Shown piece after piece: positions 8,426-17,271 of a stretch of DNA of 64,000 nucleotides. Both the position numbers and the translations under genes were made by a program. A model generated the notes under the pieces. The model was not told the DNA's origin and did not search any database. It saw only the letters and a list, made by a program, of their open reading frames with translations. Position 1 is the first letter of the stretch, and every line of letters starts with the position of its first letter. Source of the DNA: Desulfogranum marinum (GTDB taxonomy: Bacteria; Desulfobacterota; Desulfobulbia; Desulfobulbales; Desulfobulbaceae); NCBI RefSeq assembly GCF_016918565.1, contig NZ_JAFFQD010000016.1, positions 36,072 to 100,071 of the forward strand. The letters run 5' to 3'.

Positions 8426-9718
8426 ATGACAGATACTGAGCATGATGGTCTGGACAAGCTGACAGCAGGCCGGCTGAGATCATATTTACAATTTTTACGA
8501 ACCAATCAAAAATTTCGACGCTTCTGGCTTGCGACTATTGTTAGTCAGGTCGGAGATTGGTTTAATTACATCGCCATCTTTGTTGTGTTGACGGATTTGA
8601 CCGGATCTGGTGAGGCCATTAGCTGGTTTTTAGTTGCCAAGTTTTTGCCGACAACGCTTTTGGGACCTTTTGCCGGGGTGGTTGCCGACCATTTCAATCG
8701 CAAGAAAATTATGATAATCTGCGATGTGCTTCGGGCTTTGGTGGTTTCGGGGTATTTGCTGGCAGGACTCGATTCTCAGGTCTGGTTGATTTATATGTTG
8801 GCATTTTTACAGGAGTCGGCTTGGACGTTTAATCATCCTGCACGTCAGGCTTCCATTCCCGATCTGTGCAGTAAGGAGGAGTTGAAGGTAGCTAATGGCC
8901 TTTTCGGTGCCTCCTGGTCGGTTAACCTGGCCTTGGGCGCTGCACTTGGCGGGTTTGTGACAGCCTGGTTCGGTTGGAAGGCTGCTATACTTATTGATGT
9001 GGCTACTTTTTTGGGCTCAGCACTCCTTGTTAGTACGGTGGTGCTGAGGTTGCGACCACGGAAAAAAAAGGAATTTTCCTTGGCCAGACTTACCGGGGTG
9101 CCCTCATTTTTGGAAGGTTTGCAGTACGTGCGGAGTAATTCACGGGTTGCGGCGCTTCTGTTGGTGAAAAGTGGCTGGGCACTGTCCGGAGGCATATTGG
9201 TTATGCTAACGGTTTTTGGTGAACAGGTCTTTTCTGATGGTGGCCGCGGCGGTTTGAGTGGCGTACTCTACTCCATGCGCGGCATTGGGGCTGCCATCGG
9301 TCCGTTTCTTGCCTGGCGTTGGTTTGGGGCTGATTCTTCAGGTATGCGCCGGGCTATTGGAGTGGCTTTTGCCATCTCTGCCGTCGCCTACCTGCTGTTC
9401 AGTCAGGCTCCTAATATTTTTATTGCCGGCATTTTTGTTCTGTTTGGGCATATTGGTGGTGCCATCCAGTGGGTTTTTAGCTCCACACTTCTTCATTTGC
9501 GGGTTGAAGAACAGTTTCGGGGCAGGGTTTTTGCGGTGGAGATGGCGCTTTTGACATTGATTATGAGTCTGTCAACCCTGGCCACTGGACAGGCACTGGA
9601 TGCTGGTTTTTCTCCCAGAAGTATTGTCGTAGTGCTCGCTATGTTGTTTATGGTGCCCGGTAGTCTTTGGTGGCTGTACCTGATTCGGTTAGATAAAAAA
9701 AATAAGCAACCAGTATAG
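8426..9718 (+). CDS. MFS transporter, EntS-like
   Basis: 430 residues with about 12 membrane helices. The N-terminal half has FWLATIVSQVGDWFNYIAIF and the loop GVVADHFNRKKIMI, typical of the MFS_3/EntS-type exporters of siderophores and drugs. The middle stretch HPARQASIPDLCSKEELKVANGL is also family-like. Function is probably proton-coupled efflux; the substrate cannot be told. No biosynthetic cluster flanks it. Confidence 0.84.
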   Translation: MTDTEHDGLDKLTAGRLRSYLQFLRTNQKFRRFWLATIVSQVGDWFNYIAIFVVLTDLTGSGEAISWFLVAKFLPTTLLGPFAGVVADHFNRKKIMIICDVLRALVVSGYLLAGLDSQVWLIYMLAFLQESAWTFNHPARQASIPDLCSKEELKVANGLFGASWSVNLALGAALGGFVTAWFGWKAAILIDVATFLGSALLVSTVVLRLRPRKKKEFSLARLTGVPSFLEGLQYVRSNSRVAALLLVKSGWALSGGILVMLTVFGEQVFSDGGRGGLSGVLYSMRGIGAAIGPFLAWRWFGADSSGMRRAIGVAFAISAVAYLLFSQAPNIFIAGIFVLFGHIGGAIQWVFSSTLLHLRVEEQFRGRVFAVEMALLTLIMSLSTLATGQALDAGFSPRSIVVVLAMLFMVPGSLWWLYLIRLDKKNKQPV

Positions 9719-9835
9719 AAAAGTTGTCTTATATATTTGCTATGTGCATTTTAGCCTTGTCGGCTGTTGTTTTTTTATCTGCTGAAATCTAAAAGTGCTT
9801 GCAAGACAAGTCTTTTCGGGCAAACTGCAGAAACG

Positions 9836-9865
9836 TTGGCGATCACCTCGTTGTTTTGGTATAAT
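9836..9865 (+). promoter_or_regulatory. Candidate sigma-70 promoter for the NtrBC-like operon
   Basis: TTGGCG (9836-9841) and a consensus TATAAT (9860-9865) are separated by 18 bases, with TGG directly before the -10 as in extended -10 promoters. It lies about 180 bases upstream of the histidine kinase start within a 326-base spacer that holds no gene. Confidence 0.5.
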
Positions 9866-10044
9866 TGTTATGAAATAAGATAGTTCCGGACTACTGGCGG
9901 TAAACAGGAGAGCCTGGTTTGTAAGATGCTAAATCAATAGTTCTCAATGGAAGAATGAGGTGAAAAAAGCTTGCCCGGCAGGAATAGGGGGCAGGTAGTA
10001 TCCTCATATATTCAAAATAATACTTTCCGGTCAGCGTATCCACT

Positions 10045-11688
10045 ATGCCACGTTTTTTACAGATAAGTAAAAAAGACCTGTTTATTCTCCTGTTTATAGG
10101 GGTGTGGTTTGGGGTACTGGTCTTTGTTTACCTGTATATGCTGCCTCTGCTTATTGTAGATCACTCGCTTGTTTCCCTTACCTTATCGCTGTTTACAGCC
10201 ACAGTTGTTTCTCTTTTTTTCTTTTTTGGACCGATTTTTTTTCTGAAAGTAGAGCTTGACCGGTTGTTGAGCAGTGGGCTGACTTTTGGGATACTTCTGG
10301 GGATGCTTTACGGCTTATATGCCTGCCTGTTGGCGTTGTTGGATTATCTTTCTCCCAATTCCCGTGACGCCCCCACCGAATTTTTATTACTCGTTATTCT
10401 TGGTTGCGCTCTTGTCTACAGTCCTTTAAGGCGATTGGTGCAGTATAGCGTGGACCGGCTCATTTTCGGGAGCAGGCCGGATTATCAGAATCTACTTTGT
10501 GAGGTGAGCGGGAGAATTGCCACTACTTTGCAGCTGCCCGATTTGGTCGATATCCTTGTTGATGAATTGCCCAAAGGGCTACAGGTTACCGGTATAGGTT
10601 TGATGATCATGGAGGAAAAGCGCAGCCGCCTGTACCCGGAGAACCTGCGTTTTGGATCAAGTCTTTGGTCGAAAAGTCGTTTGATTACTTTGCTGCGGCA
10701 AGGACAGCAATCTTTCTCTTGTAAACGAATGGTGGGTGATTCTGTTTTGAGCGCGGAACTGCTGGAGATTAAAAAGGCTGGATTTGCATTGGTGTATGGT
10801 CTGCAAGGGGGATCGCTTTTTGCGGGAATGCTGCTGATTGGTCCCAGGAAAGATGGTACCTCTTATACAAGTCGTGATTTTCAGGCATTCAGCATCCTGG
10901 GGAGTCAAGTGTCCACGGCCATCGAAAATGCCCTGAACTTTGAGTCGCTTGCTGGGAGCAATGACCAGTTACAAGCAACATTTCATAAGTTGGTGCAGGC
11001 TGAAAAAATGGCTGCCCTTGGTGAAATGACAGCCATGTTGGCCCATGAGTTGATTAATCCACTGGGAATTATCAGGAGTTCCGCCCAGTACCTCTTGAGT
11101 GAACAGCGAAGTGCTGAGGTCCAGGAAAATTTGCTGCAGTATGTGATTGAAGAGGTGGATAGCTTAAATCTGATCATCAATAATCTTCTCGGCCTTGCCC
11201 GTCATAAACCGCCTAAGTTCAGAAAAGTTGATCTACAGTTTGAGATTAAGGATTTTGTGGATAAATGGGTGGAGTGTGAAGAACACTCGCAGGGTGTAAA
11301 GATCAATGTCAACCTGCCGGATACGTTACCGGTGCTTTATGCAGATTTTAAACAACTCCGGCAGGTATTGTTTAATTGCGTGGCAAACAGTGAAGAGGCA
11401 ATGGAAGCGGTTGGAACCATAACCATTTCCATTCGAGAGATAGAACAGCAACGGATCGAAATAGTAGTTGAGGATACCGGACCAGGTGTTGCTGAAGATG
11501 ATTTAAAGCTTGTTTTTAAAAAATTTTTTACTACCAAAGAAAAGGGAGTAGGGCTCGGTCTTCCTGTTTGCAGGCAAGTCGTGCGTGCCCACAACGGGAG
11601 CATCAAGCTCGTCAATAGCCAAGAAGGAGGGGCAAGGGTTATTATCAGGTTGCCTTTGAGGCCGCTGGTAACTGTGGGTAAAAATTAG
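10045..11688 (+). CDS. Membrane sensor histidine kinase, NtrB-like
   Basis: 547 residues. Residues 1-140 contain about four membrane helices. A GAF-like region follows at about 150-300. The dimerisation/phosphoacceptor helix reads EMTAMLAHELINPLG with the phosphorylated His at residue 334. An ATPase domain carries the N box (NCVANSEEA), EDTGPGV and GVGLGLPVC. The HELxNPL type of H box is typical of kinases that partner sigma-54 activators. The response regulator starts 36 bases downstream, so the two form an operon. The stimulus is unknown; the GAF part hints at a small cytoplasmic ligand. Confidence 0.93.
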   Translation: MPRFLQISKKDLFILLFIGVWFGVLVFVYLYMLPLLIVDHSLVSLTLSLFTATVVSLFFFFGPIFFLKVELDRLLSSGLTFGILLGMLYGLYACLLALLDYLSPNSRDAPTEFLLLVILGCALVYSPLRRLVQYSVDRLIFGSRPDYQNLLCEVSGRIATTLQLPDLVDILVDELPKGLQVTGIGLMIMEEKRSRLYPENLRFGSSLWSKSRLITLLRQGQQSFSCKRMVGDSVLSAELLEIKKAGFALVYGLQGGSLFAGMLLIGPRKDGTSYTSRDFQAFSILGSQVSTAIENALNFESLAGSNDQLQATFHKLVQAEKMAALGEMTAMLAHELINPLGIIRSSAQYLLSEQRSAEVQENLLQYVIEEVDSLNLIINNLLGLARHKPPKFRKVDLQFEIKDFVDKWVECEEHSQGVKINVNLPDTLPVLYADFKQLRQVLFNCVANSEEAMEAVGTITISIREIEQQRIEIVVEDTGPGVAEDDLKLVFKKFFTTKEKGVGLGLPVCRQVVRAHNGSIKLVNSQEGGARVIIRLPLRPLVTVGKN

Positions 11689-11724
11689 ATTGAAACTCCA
11701 GAATTGTTTCCAGGATAATTGCAT

Positions 11725-13062
11725 ATGAAAAGTCGGGTACTCATAATTGAAGACGAAGAACGCATGCGTCATTTGCTGACCTTAGTCCTTTCTGAAGAAG
11801 GGTATGAGGTTCAGGCTGCTGAAGACGGAGTAAAGGGGATGCTTTTGTGGCGTGATATGGAGCCCCATGCTGTGTTGACCGATTTGAAAATGGCGCGGGC
11901 TGATGGTATGGAAGTTTTGGATTTTCGAAACCGCAGGTACCAGAATGTTCCGCTGATTATTCTCACCGCTTTTGGGACTATTCAGAGTGCCGTTACGGCG
12001 ATGAAACAGGGGGCATATGATTATTTGACCAAACCGATTGATAATATGGAGGTTGTGCGTGTCGTAGCGCGAGCCATCGCGGATACCCGAAAGGAAGTTG
12101 GTGTCTCACGTGGGGTTCAGGGAGAGGCAAAGATGGTAGGATCCTCTCAGGTTATGCATAAGTTGTATGAGGATATTAAGCTTATCGGCTCTACCAAAAT
12201 GTCAGTATTGATTACCGGCGAGTCAGGAACGGGCAAAGAACTGATTGCGCAATCGATTCATGCTCATTCCCCACGAGCAGCTAAACCCTTTATACGGGTT
12301 AATTGTGCGGCCATTCCCCACGATCTGCTTGAAAGTGAATTATTCGGACATGTCAGGGGAGCTTTTACCGGAGCAGTCGGCAACAGGGAGGGTGCATTTG
12401 TGGAGGCAGATAAAGGCACCATTTTTCTTGATGAAATTGGTGACCTCCCTCTTGATCTGCAACCGAAAATTTTGCATGCGGTTGAGGATAAGTTGGTCTC
12501 TCCTGTGGGATCCTCAAAATCTCGTTTGGTAGATGTCAAGATCATTGCCGCGACCAATCGTAATCTTGATCAAATGGTCCACAACAGGCAGTTTAGAAGT
12601 GATCTCTATCACCGTCTTAACATGTATCCTCTCCGTGTACCGCCACTCAGGCAGCGAGGGGCTGATTTGGATGAGCTGGTCGATTATTTTGTTGCATTAT
12701 TTTGTAGGGAGCAAAATAAACCGCCATTGGTTTTGGCAGACGGGGTCTTGCAGCTTTTGCAGAGTTATCATTGGCCGGGTAATGTACGGGAGCTGAAAAA
12801 TGTGTTGGAAAGGGTCGTGCTTGTCTGCCGGCATGGTGAGATAACAGAGGATTTGCTGCCGGAGAAAATACGCTCGGAATACATTGTTCCGCAGAGCCGT
12901 TCCAATGATTATCTGGACCTGTCTTCACAGGAAAGAAATCTTATTTTAGCAGCCCTGGAACAGAGTGGATGGAATCAATCCAAGGCGGCAAGAAAGCTTG
13001 GCATAACCAGGAATACCCTTCGCTACCGCATGAAAAAATACGCAATTAACCGTACAATGTAA
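11725..13062 (+). CDS. Sigma-54-dependent response regulator, NtrC family
   Basis: 445 residues from the ATG at 11725 (an in-frame TTG lies two codons earlier; CCAGGA fits the ATG better). The receiver domain (1-120) has IIEDEE, the phosphoacceptor Asp in VLTDLKM and the KP signature (DYLTKPID). The AAA+ domain (about 140-375) has GESGTGKE (Walker A), GAFTGA (the loop that contacts sigma-54) and GTIFLDEIGD (Walker B). The C-terminal Fis-type helix-turn-helix ends in KAARKLGITRNTLRYRMKKY. It should bind dyad sites and activate -24/-12 promoters. Two such dyads and such a promoter lie in the next spacer, ahead of the protease-nuclease gene. Confidence 0.96.
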   Translation: MKSRVLIIEDEERMRHLLTLVLSEEGYEVQAAEDGVKGMLLWRDMEPHAVLTDLKMARADGMEVLDFRNRRYQNVPLIILTAFGTIQSAVTAMKQGAYDYLTKPIDNMEVVRVVARAIADTRKEVGVSRGVQGEAKMVGSSQVMHKLYEDIKLIGSTKMSVLITGESGTGKELIAQSIHAHSPRAAKPFIRVNCAAIPHDLLESELFGHVRGAFTGAVGNREGAFVEADKGTIFLDEIGDLPLDLQPKILHAVEDKLVSPVGSSKSRLVDVKIIAATNRNLDQMVHNRQFRSDLYHRLNMYPLRVPPLRQRGADLDELVDYFVALFCREQNKPPLVLADGVLQLLQSYHWPGNVRELKNVLERVVLVCRHGEITEDLLPEKIRSEYIVPQSRSNDYLDLSSQERNLILAALEQSGWNQSKAARKLGITRNTLRYRMKKYAINRTM

Positions 13063-13083
13063 TTCTTCTCATATTCACATTTT

Positions 13084-13118
13084 GTAGCTTGCCTTTGCTG
13101 GGGCAGCTACTCTCTTTA
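13084..13118 (+). terminator. Weak terminator after the NtrC-like gene
   Basis: GTAGCT (13084-13089) pairs with AGCTAC (13105-13110), with inner GCC/GGC pairing, followed by TCTCTTT. This would end the two-component operon and make the protease-nuclease gene depend on its own promoter. Confidence 0.45.
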
Positions 13119-13280
13119 TGCCCGTCCTCACAGGGACGTTCCCCTCTGTTTGTTGTAGATCTGGGTACTTTTTTTCACTCTCTCCCCTTTGTTATCGTTA
13201 CCGCTTTTTCTCTCTTTGTCATTAATACTCCTGTTCATCATTGCCCATTGTCGGGCAAAAAAAAAACCATCGCGATTGCT

Positions 13281-13323
13281 GGTGGTCGAAATGCACCACC
13301 ATGGGTGGTGTATATGCACCACT
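13281..13323 (+). promoter_or_regulatory. Tandem dyads, probable activator binding sites
   Basis: Two 20-base sites, GGTGGTCGAAATGCACCACC (13281-13300) and GGTGGTGTATATGCACCACT (13304-13323), match at 16 of 20 positions. Both are dyads of the form GGTGGT-N8-ACCAC. Their starts are 23 bases apart, about two helical turns, so they face the same side of the DNA. They lie about 80-125 bases upstream of a -24/-12 promoter, the usual place for sites of NtrC-family activators. The half-sites resemble the NtrC-type GCACC/GGTGC core. The activator gene next door (11725-13062) is the natural candidate. Confidence 0.72.
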
Positions 13324-13404
13324 TTTAGAACCTGCTTTCACGGGCTGTGCCCCTAAAGAGCAGAAGAAGGACCGTTTACGCGGTATCGGGTTTTGCCGTG
13401 TAAA

Positions 13405-13420
13405 TGGTATGACAATTGCG
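13405..13420 (+). promoter_or_regulatory. Sigma-54 (-24/-12) promoter
   Basis: TGGTATGACAATTGCG matches the TGGYRYR-N4-TTGC consensus, with GG and GC in the required 12-base register. It lies about 90 bases upstream of the protease-nuclease ATG, downstream of the tandem dyads. I saw no second good match upstream of other operons in this window. Confidence 0.75.
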
Positions 13421-13509
13421 TGTTATCTGCTGGGAGTCCTGCGAATGAGTAGAGTAAACAATCAATTTTGTCATCACCATTTTATTGCCTGGAATAGGGA
13501 GAAGCCCCA

Positions 13510-15393
13510 ATGAGTAGGAAAAAAAATGAAAACGCTCCATTAGCTTCCCTGCTTGCCGACGAAGAAGTCGTTTCTGAACTACAAGATAAGGTAGAATCGC
13601 TGCAGGGGATGCTCGAGGATTTGATGGAGTCTCCAACCTTCCGTGCAGGCATGGACGTGCTGCTGCAGGCAAGCGATCGTGAAAGAATCGATTTACTGCT
13701 TGATGGAAAGGAAGGGGTTCCCACAGGGTTTGCCTCTCCTGAAGCGATTGTGCTTGCTACGGGGCGGCCTGCCTTGCTTATTCGGGACGGGCAATGGGAA
13801 GAACCAGAGCTGCAGGTGATAAAAAAAAGAATAGAACCGGCAACAGGGTATCTGCGGCAGGCTATCCCTAAAGTAGGGCGTGTGGAGTTGGTGAATGATC
13901 CTACACTGGAATATGTCGGGACCGGGTGGATGATAGAGGAAGACGTGATGATCACCAACCGACATGTTGCAAACGTTTTTGCTTATCATGCAAACAATCA
14001 AATTGTCCTCCGTACCACGCCTTTCGGCGTTCAGCTTGGGGTGCAGGTAGATTTTAACGAAGAGTACGCATCCCCTAATCCAGCTTTTGAAGTTGAGGTT
14101 GTTGATGTTGTTTTTATTGAAAAAGAAGGTCCTGAAAGGCCGGATATGGCTTTGATTCGACTTGAAAAGGTTGAGGGCTTGCCGCAACCGATCGAACTGT
14201 CATCCCTGCATTTGCAACGAAACGATGATGTTGCTGTTATCGGTTATCCCGCTAAGGATGGGGGAAGAAATGATCCGTTTATCATGCAGCGCATTTTTAA
14301 AAATATCTACAATGTTAAACGGCTAAGTCCGGGGCGTGTGACCGGTGTTCGCGAAGATCGGTTTATCTTGACCCATGACTGTACCACTTTGGGGGGCAAT
14401 TCAGGTTCGGTGGTGGTCAATCTTAAAGATGGGAAAGCTGCAGGGCTCCATTTTGCAGGCTCCTATAAAGAGAATAATTTTGCTGTCACCAGCGAAACGA
14501 TTAAGAGCAAGCTCGCAGATCTTTATGGCCGCAGCGTAATTCAACTATCGGTTTCAGGGACTGAAGAGAGGAAACCGACTCTGGCAGACCTGGAAATCCG
14601 CAAAGGGTATGACCCTTTGTTTTTAGGAGAGACCGTTGACTTTCCTGAGGTAGATCCAGCTGTTGTTGCCCCGGTAAACAACAGAGAGGATGGATACCTG
14701 CATTATCTGCATTTTTCGGTGGTGATGCATAAGAGCCGTCGCCTGGCACTGTTTACTGCGTGCAATATTGATGGCCGTAAGTTGTACAAGATACCACGCC
14801 GCCGCGACAGATGGGGACTGGACCCGCGTATGGAGGAAATATATCAAGTAGGCAATGAACTATACAAAAACAATCCATTGGATCGAGGTCACATGGTACG
14901 ACGACTTGATCCTGCATGGGGGGATACGAGAGAAGAGGCCGCTCAAGCGGCAGATGATACGTTTTTCTATACCAATGCTCATCCGCAACATGCGCAGCTT
15001 AACCAGAGAAGTTGGTTGGACCTGGAGGAATATATTCTTGATAATGCGGCCACCCATGATCTGAAAGTAAGTGTTTTTACAGGCCCTGTTTTCGGGCTTT
15101 GCGATCGCGAATATCGGGATGTGCTTATTCCACAGGAGTATTGGAAGGTCGTTGTTTGCATAAATGCCTTCACTGGTCAGCTCTCGGCAACGGCGTATCT
15201 TTTGAGCCAATCCGGATTTATGGAAGATCTGGAGTTTGTTTTTGGTGCGTACCAAACCTATCAGGTCCCGGTTCAACTGGTAGAAAACAGGGTAGGGGTT
15301 GGTTTTGGACAGCTTGCCATGCATGATCCTTTAGGCATGGTTGAACACCGAGGACATCGGGTAGTAAACGGACCTGATGATATTACCATTTAA
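13510..15393 (+). CDS. Trypsin-like protease fused to NUC (DRGH) nuclease
   Basis: 627 residues with no signal peptide, hence probably cytosolic. Residues 1-120 are charged and mainly helical. A trypsin/V8-like serine protease follows, with the triad His152 (TNRHVA), Asp212 (PDMALIRL) and Ser298 (GGNSGS). The C-terminal domain (about 395-610) is a DNA/RNA non-specific endonuclease. Its catalytic DRGHM is at 458-462, and it has the metal-site Asn in LNQRSWLDLEEYI. Both active sites look intact. NUC enzymes are normally exported because they are toxic inside the cell, so a cytosolic one tethered to a protease suggests controlled self-directed action. GGGAG precedes the ATG. The sigma-54 promoter and dyads lie immediately upstream, and a subtilisin gene follows by 160 bases. 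Confidence 0.9.
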   Translation: MSRKKNENAPLASLLADEEVVSELQDKVESLQGMLEDLMESPTFRAGMDVLLQASDRERIDLLLDGKEGVPTGFASPEAIVLATGRPALLIRDGQWEEPELQVIKKRIEPATGYLRQAIPKVGRVELVNDPTLEYVGTGWMIEEDVMITNRHVANVFAYHANNQIVLRTTPFGVQLGVQVDFNEEYASPNPAFEVEVVDVVFIEKEGPERPDMALIRLEKVEGLPQPIELSSLHLQRNDDVAVIGYPAKDGGRNDPFIMQRIFKNIYNVKRLSPGRVTGVREDRFILTHDCTTLGGNSGSVVVNLKDGKAAGLHFAGSYKENNFAVTSETIKSKLADLYGRSVIQLSVSGTEERKPTLADLEIRKGYDPLFLGETVDFPEVDPAVVAPVNNREDGYLHYLHFSVVMHKSRRLALFTACNIDGRKLYKIPRRRDRWGLDPRMEEIYQVGNELYKNNPLDRGHMVRRLDPAWGDTREEAAQAADDTFFYTNAHPQHAQLNQRSWLDLEEYILDNAATHDLKVSVFTGPVFGLCDREYRDVLIPQEYWKVVVCINAFTGQLSATAYLLSQSGFMEDLEFVFGAYQTYQVPVQLVENRVGVGFGQLAMHDPLGMVEHRGHRVVNGPDDITI

Positions 15394-15553
15394 ATGAACA
15401 GGTAGGGAGGAGATTGTAGGTCGAGTAGTCCCTTCGTCCGGATTATTGATCAAAAATTCCGGGGTAGGTTGGGGTCCTAGTGCATTAATTTTTTTTCTTG
15501 GGGGAGCAAAATCCCTTTGAATACGAGCTTATATACTTCTTGGAGGTAGAGTT

Positions 15554-16738
15554 ATGCCGCGTCAATATACTATTTTACGTGATATGAGCGGGACAAGTTT
15601 GGGAGCTCCATTTGAGATAGCCACTTCTACTCGGGGATTTGAGCCTCTGCAGGATTTTCATCCGGTTTTAGAAACCCAGGAGCTTCGATCCGCCGAAGTT
15701 GTCGATTTCGCCAATGACCCACAGGTGCATGCAATGGCACCGGTTATGCCTACCCGGCTGATTGCTCCGGTTGTGATGGTAGAGCCGCAAGAAGACAAAC
15801 CCGCCTGGGGAATCAGTGCTGTAGGAGCCGATGGGTCTGCCTATACAGGAAAAGGTGTTCTTGTTTCTGTGTTGGATACTGGAATTGACAGCAATCATAC
15901 TGCCTTTGCAGGCGTTAACTTGGTTGAAAAGGATTTCAGCGGTGACGGTAACGGCGATGTACAGGGCCATGGTACCCATTGTGCCGGTACCGTCTTTGGC
16001 CGAACCGTTGCAAATACAAGAATTGGGGTTGCTCCCGGCGTTGACCAGGCCCTGATCGGCAAGGTTTTGGGCAATGACGGACGCGGAGACTCGCAGATGC
16101 TTTTTCAAGGGATGCAATGGGCAGCAAATCATGGCGCATCCGTGATTTCCATGTCACTGGGTTTTGATTTTCCCGGATGGGTTGACGATATGGTGAACAA
16201 TCAAGGTTTACCGGCTGATTTTGCGACGTCAAGGGCATTGGAAGGGTATCGGGCCAACTTGAGAATGTTTGACGCGGTAATGCTGATGATCAGACGCCAG
16301 GCTGCTTTTGGTGCTGGAACAATCGTAGTGGCAGCGGCAGGTAATGAGAGCAAACGCAATACAAATCCTGACTATAAGATCGGGGTTTCGATTCCTGCGG
16401 CAGCAGAAGGGGTCATGGCTGTGGGCGCTTTGGAACAAGGGAGCAATGGCTTGGGAGTTGCCTACTTTTCCAACACATTCCCACAGATTGCCGCACCTGG
16501 TGTAGGCATTGTGTCCGCTAAAACAGGAGGCGGTTTGACTCCTTTAAATGGAACCAGTATGGCATGTCCACATGTTGCCGGGCTAGCAGCTCTTTGGTGG
16601 GAGGCTATTCGCAGCCAACCGTTGCCGGCCAAGGCAAGTGTAATCACCAGCCGCCTTTTGGCAGCCGCAGTAACCGCTCCCCTTGCTTCCGGGGTGGATG
16701 TTGCCGACCGTGGTGTCGGGTTAGCGCAAGCTCCTTGA
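15554..16738 (+). CDS. S8 (subtilisin-like) serine peptidase, cytosolic
   Basis: 394 residues. The catalytic triad is Asp108 (VSVLDTGID), His139 (GHGTHCAG) and Ser335 (NGTSMACPHVAG), with an oxyanion-type Asn in AAAGNES. A short N-terminal segment (about 45-75, with VVDFANDPQVHAMAP) resembles an I9-type propeptide or inhibitor. There is no signal peptide or C-terminal anchor, so it should act in the cytosol or be released by lysis. GGAGG lies about 8 bases before the ATG. With two proteases in tandem, one may process the other, or the subtilisin may release the nuclease domain of its neighbour; this is inference. Confidence 0.93.
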   Translation: MPRQYTILRDMSGTSLGAPFEIATSTRGFEPLQDFHPVLETQELRSAEVVDFANDPQVHAMAPVMPTRLIAPVVMVEPQEDKPAWGISAVGADGSAYTGKGVLVSVLDTGIDSNHTAFAGVNLVEKDFSGDGNGDVQGHGTHCAGTVFGRTVANTRIGVAPGVDQALIGKVLGNDGRGDSQMLFQGMQWAANHGASVISMSLGFDFPGWVDDMVNNQGLPADFATSRALEGYRANLRMFDAVMLMIRRQAAFGAGTIVVAAAGNESKRNTNPDYKIGVSIPAAAEGVMAVGALEQGSNGLGVAYFSNTFPQIAAPGVGIVSAKTGGGLTPLNGTSMACPHVAGLAALWWEAIRSQPLPAKASVITSRLLAAAVTAPLASGVDVADRGVGLAQAP

Positions 16739-16849
16739 GGATGATGGGAACAAAAGATGCGGAGATGCTATTATTGAAGGCATCATCGAATTTTCACGCT
16801 ATTCGACATACCCTCTGCCTGTGGTTACGTTTCGCCGTTTTTTAGCAGG

Positions 16850-16873
16850 TGATGGACTTTCGCAAGGCCATCA
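16850..16873. repeat. Hairpin related to the one at 3370
   Basis: TGATGGACTT-TCGC-AAGGCCATCA is a 10-base stem with one mismatched pair. Its left arm is identical to that at 3370-3394. It lies between the subtilisin gene and the next small gene and could act as an intercistronic transcript structure or be a copy of a dispersed hairpin. Confidence 0.55.
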
Positions 16874-16893
16874 TCGTTGAAAAGGAGATGAGC

Positions 16894-17250
16894 ATGTTTG
16901 TTTTTAAACTAAGGAGACGCACATGTCGCTTGAGTTGGCTGATTATTATCTTGGTGGTCTTTTTGCATGTTGCTGTTGCAGCATTTGCTGCGGAGTTGCT
17001 ACCGTTTCCCACACCTAACAGGGCAACCCAGTATCAACAGGTTGTTCCCCAATCAAGGGCGTCTCAAACAGAGCAGAAAATACGCCGGTTTAAAAGAGAT
17101 ATACGCACTTCTTCCTGCGCAGAGCTCAAGAGAATGCAGGCCACATTGCAAAGAGAGTATGAAACGGCAGGAACGACAGAGGATAAAAACTATTACAGCC
17201 GTTTTCTGAATGCATTAAATCAACAGATGAGATCCAGCCAGTGCCGGTGA
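16894..17250 (+). CDS. Small exported protein, unrecognised
   Basis: 118 residues from the ATG at 16894, chosen because AAAGGAG ends 6 bases before it; earlier in-frame starts at 16849 and 16852 lie inside the hairpin. A basic N-terminus and a hydrophobic helix end in an AFA-AE cleavage site, so the mature protein of about 85 residues is periplasmic. The mature part is charged and helical, with two Cys (SSCAELKRM and the C-terminal SSQCR) that could form a disulfide. I do not recognise the family. It is 21 bases ahead of the next small membrane protein, so the two are probably co-transcribed, possibly as part of the protease-nuclease operon. Confidence 0.68.
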   Translation: MFVFKLRRRTCRLSWLIIILVVFLHVAVAAFAAELLPFPTPNRATQYQQVVPQSRASQTEQKIRRFKRDIRTSSCAELKRMQATLQREYETAGTTEDKNYYSRFLNALNQQMRSSQCR

Positions 17251-17271
17251 GGGTGGATACGGGAGGCGTGT

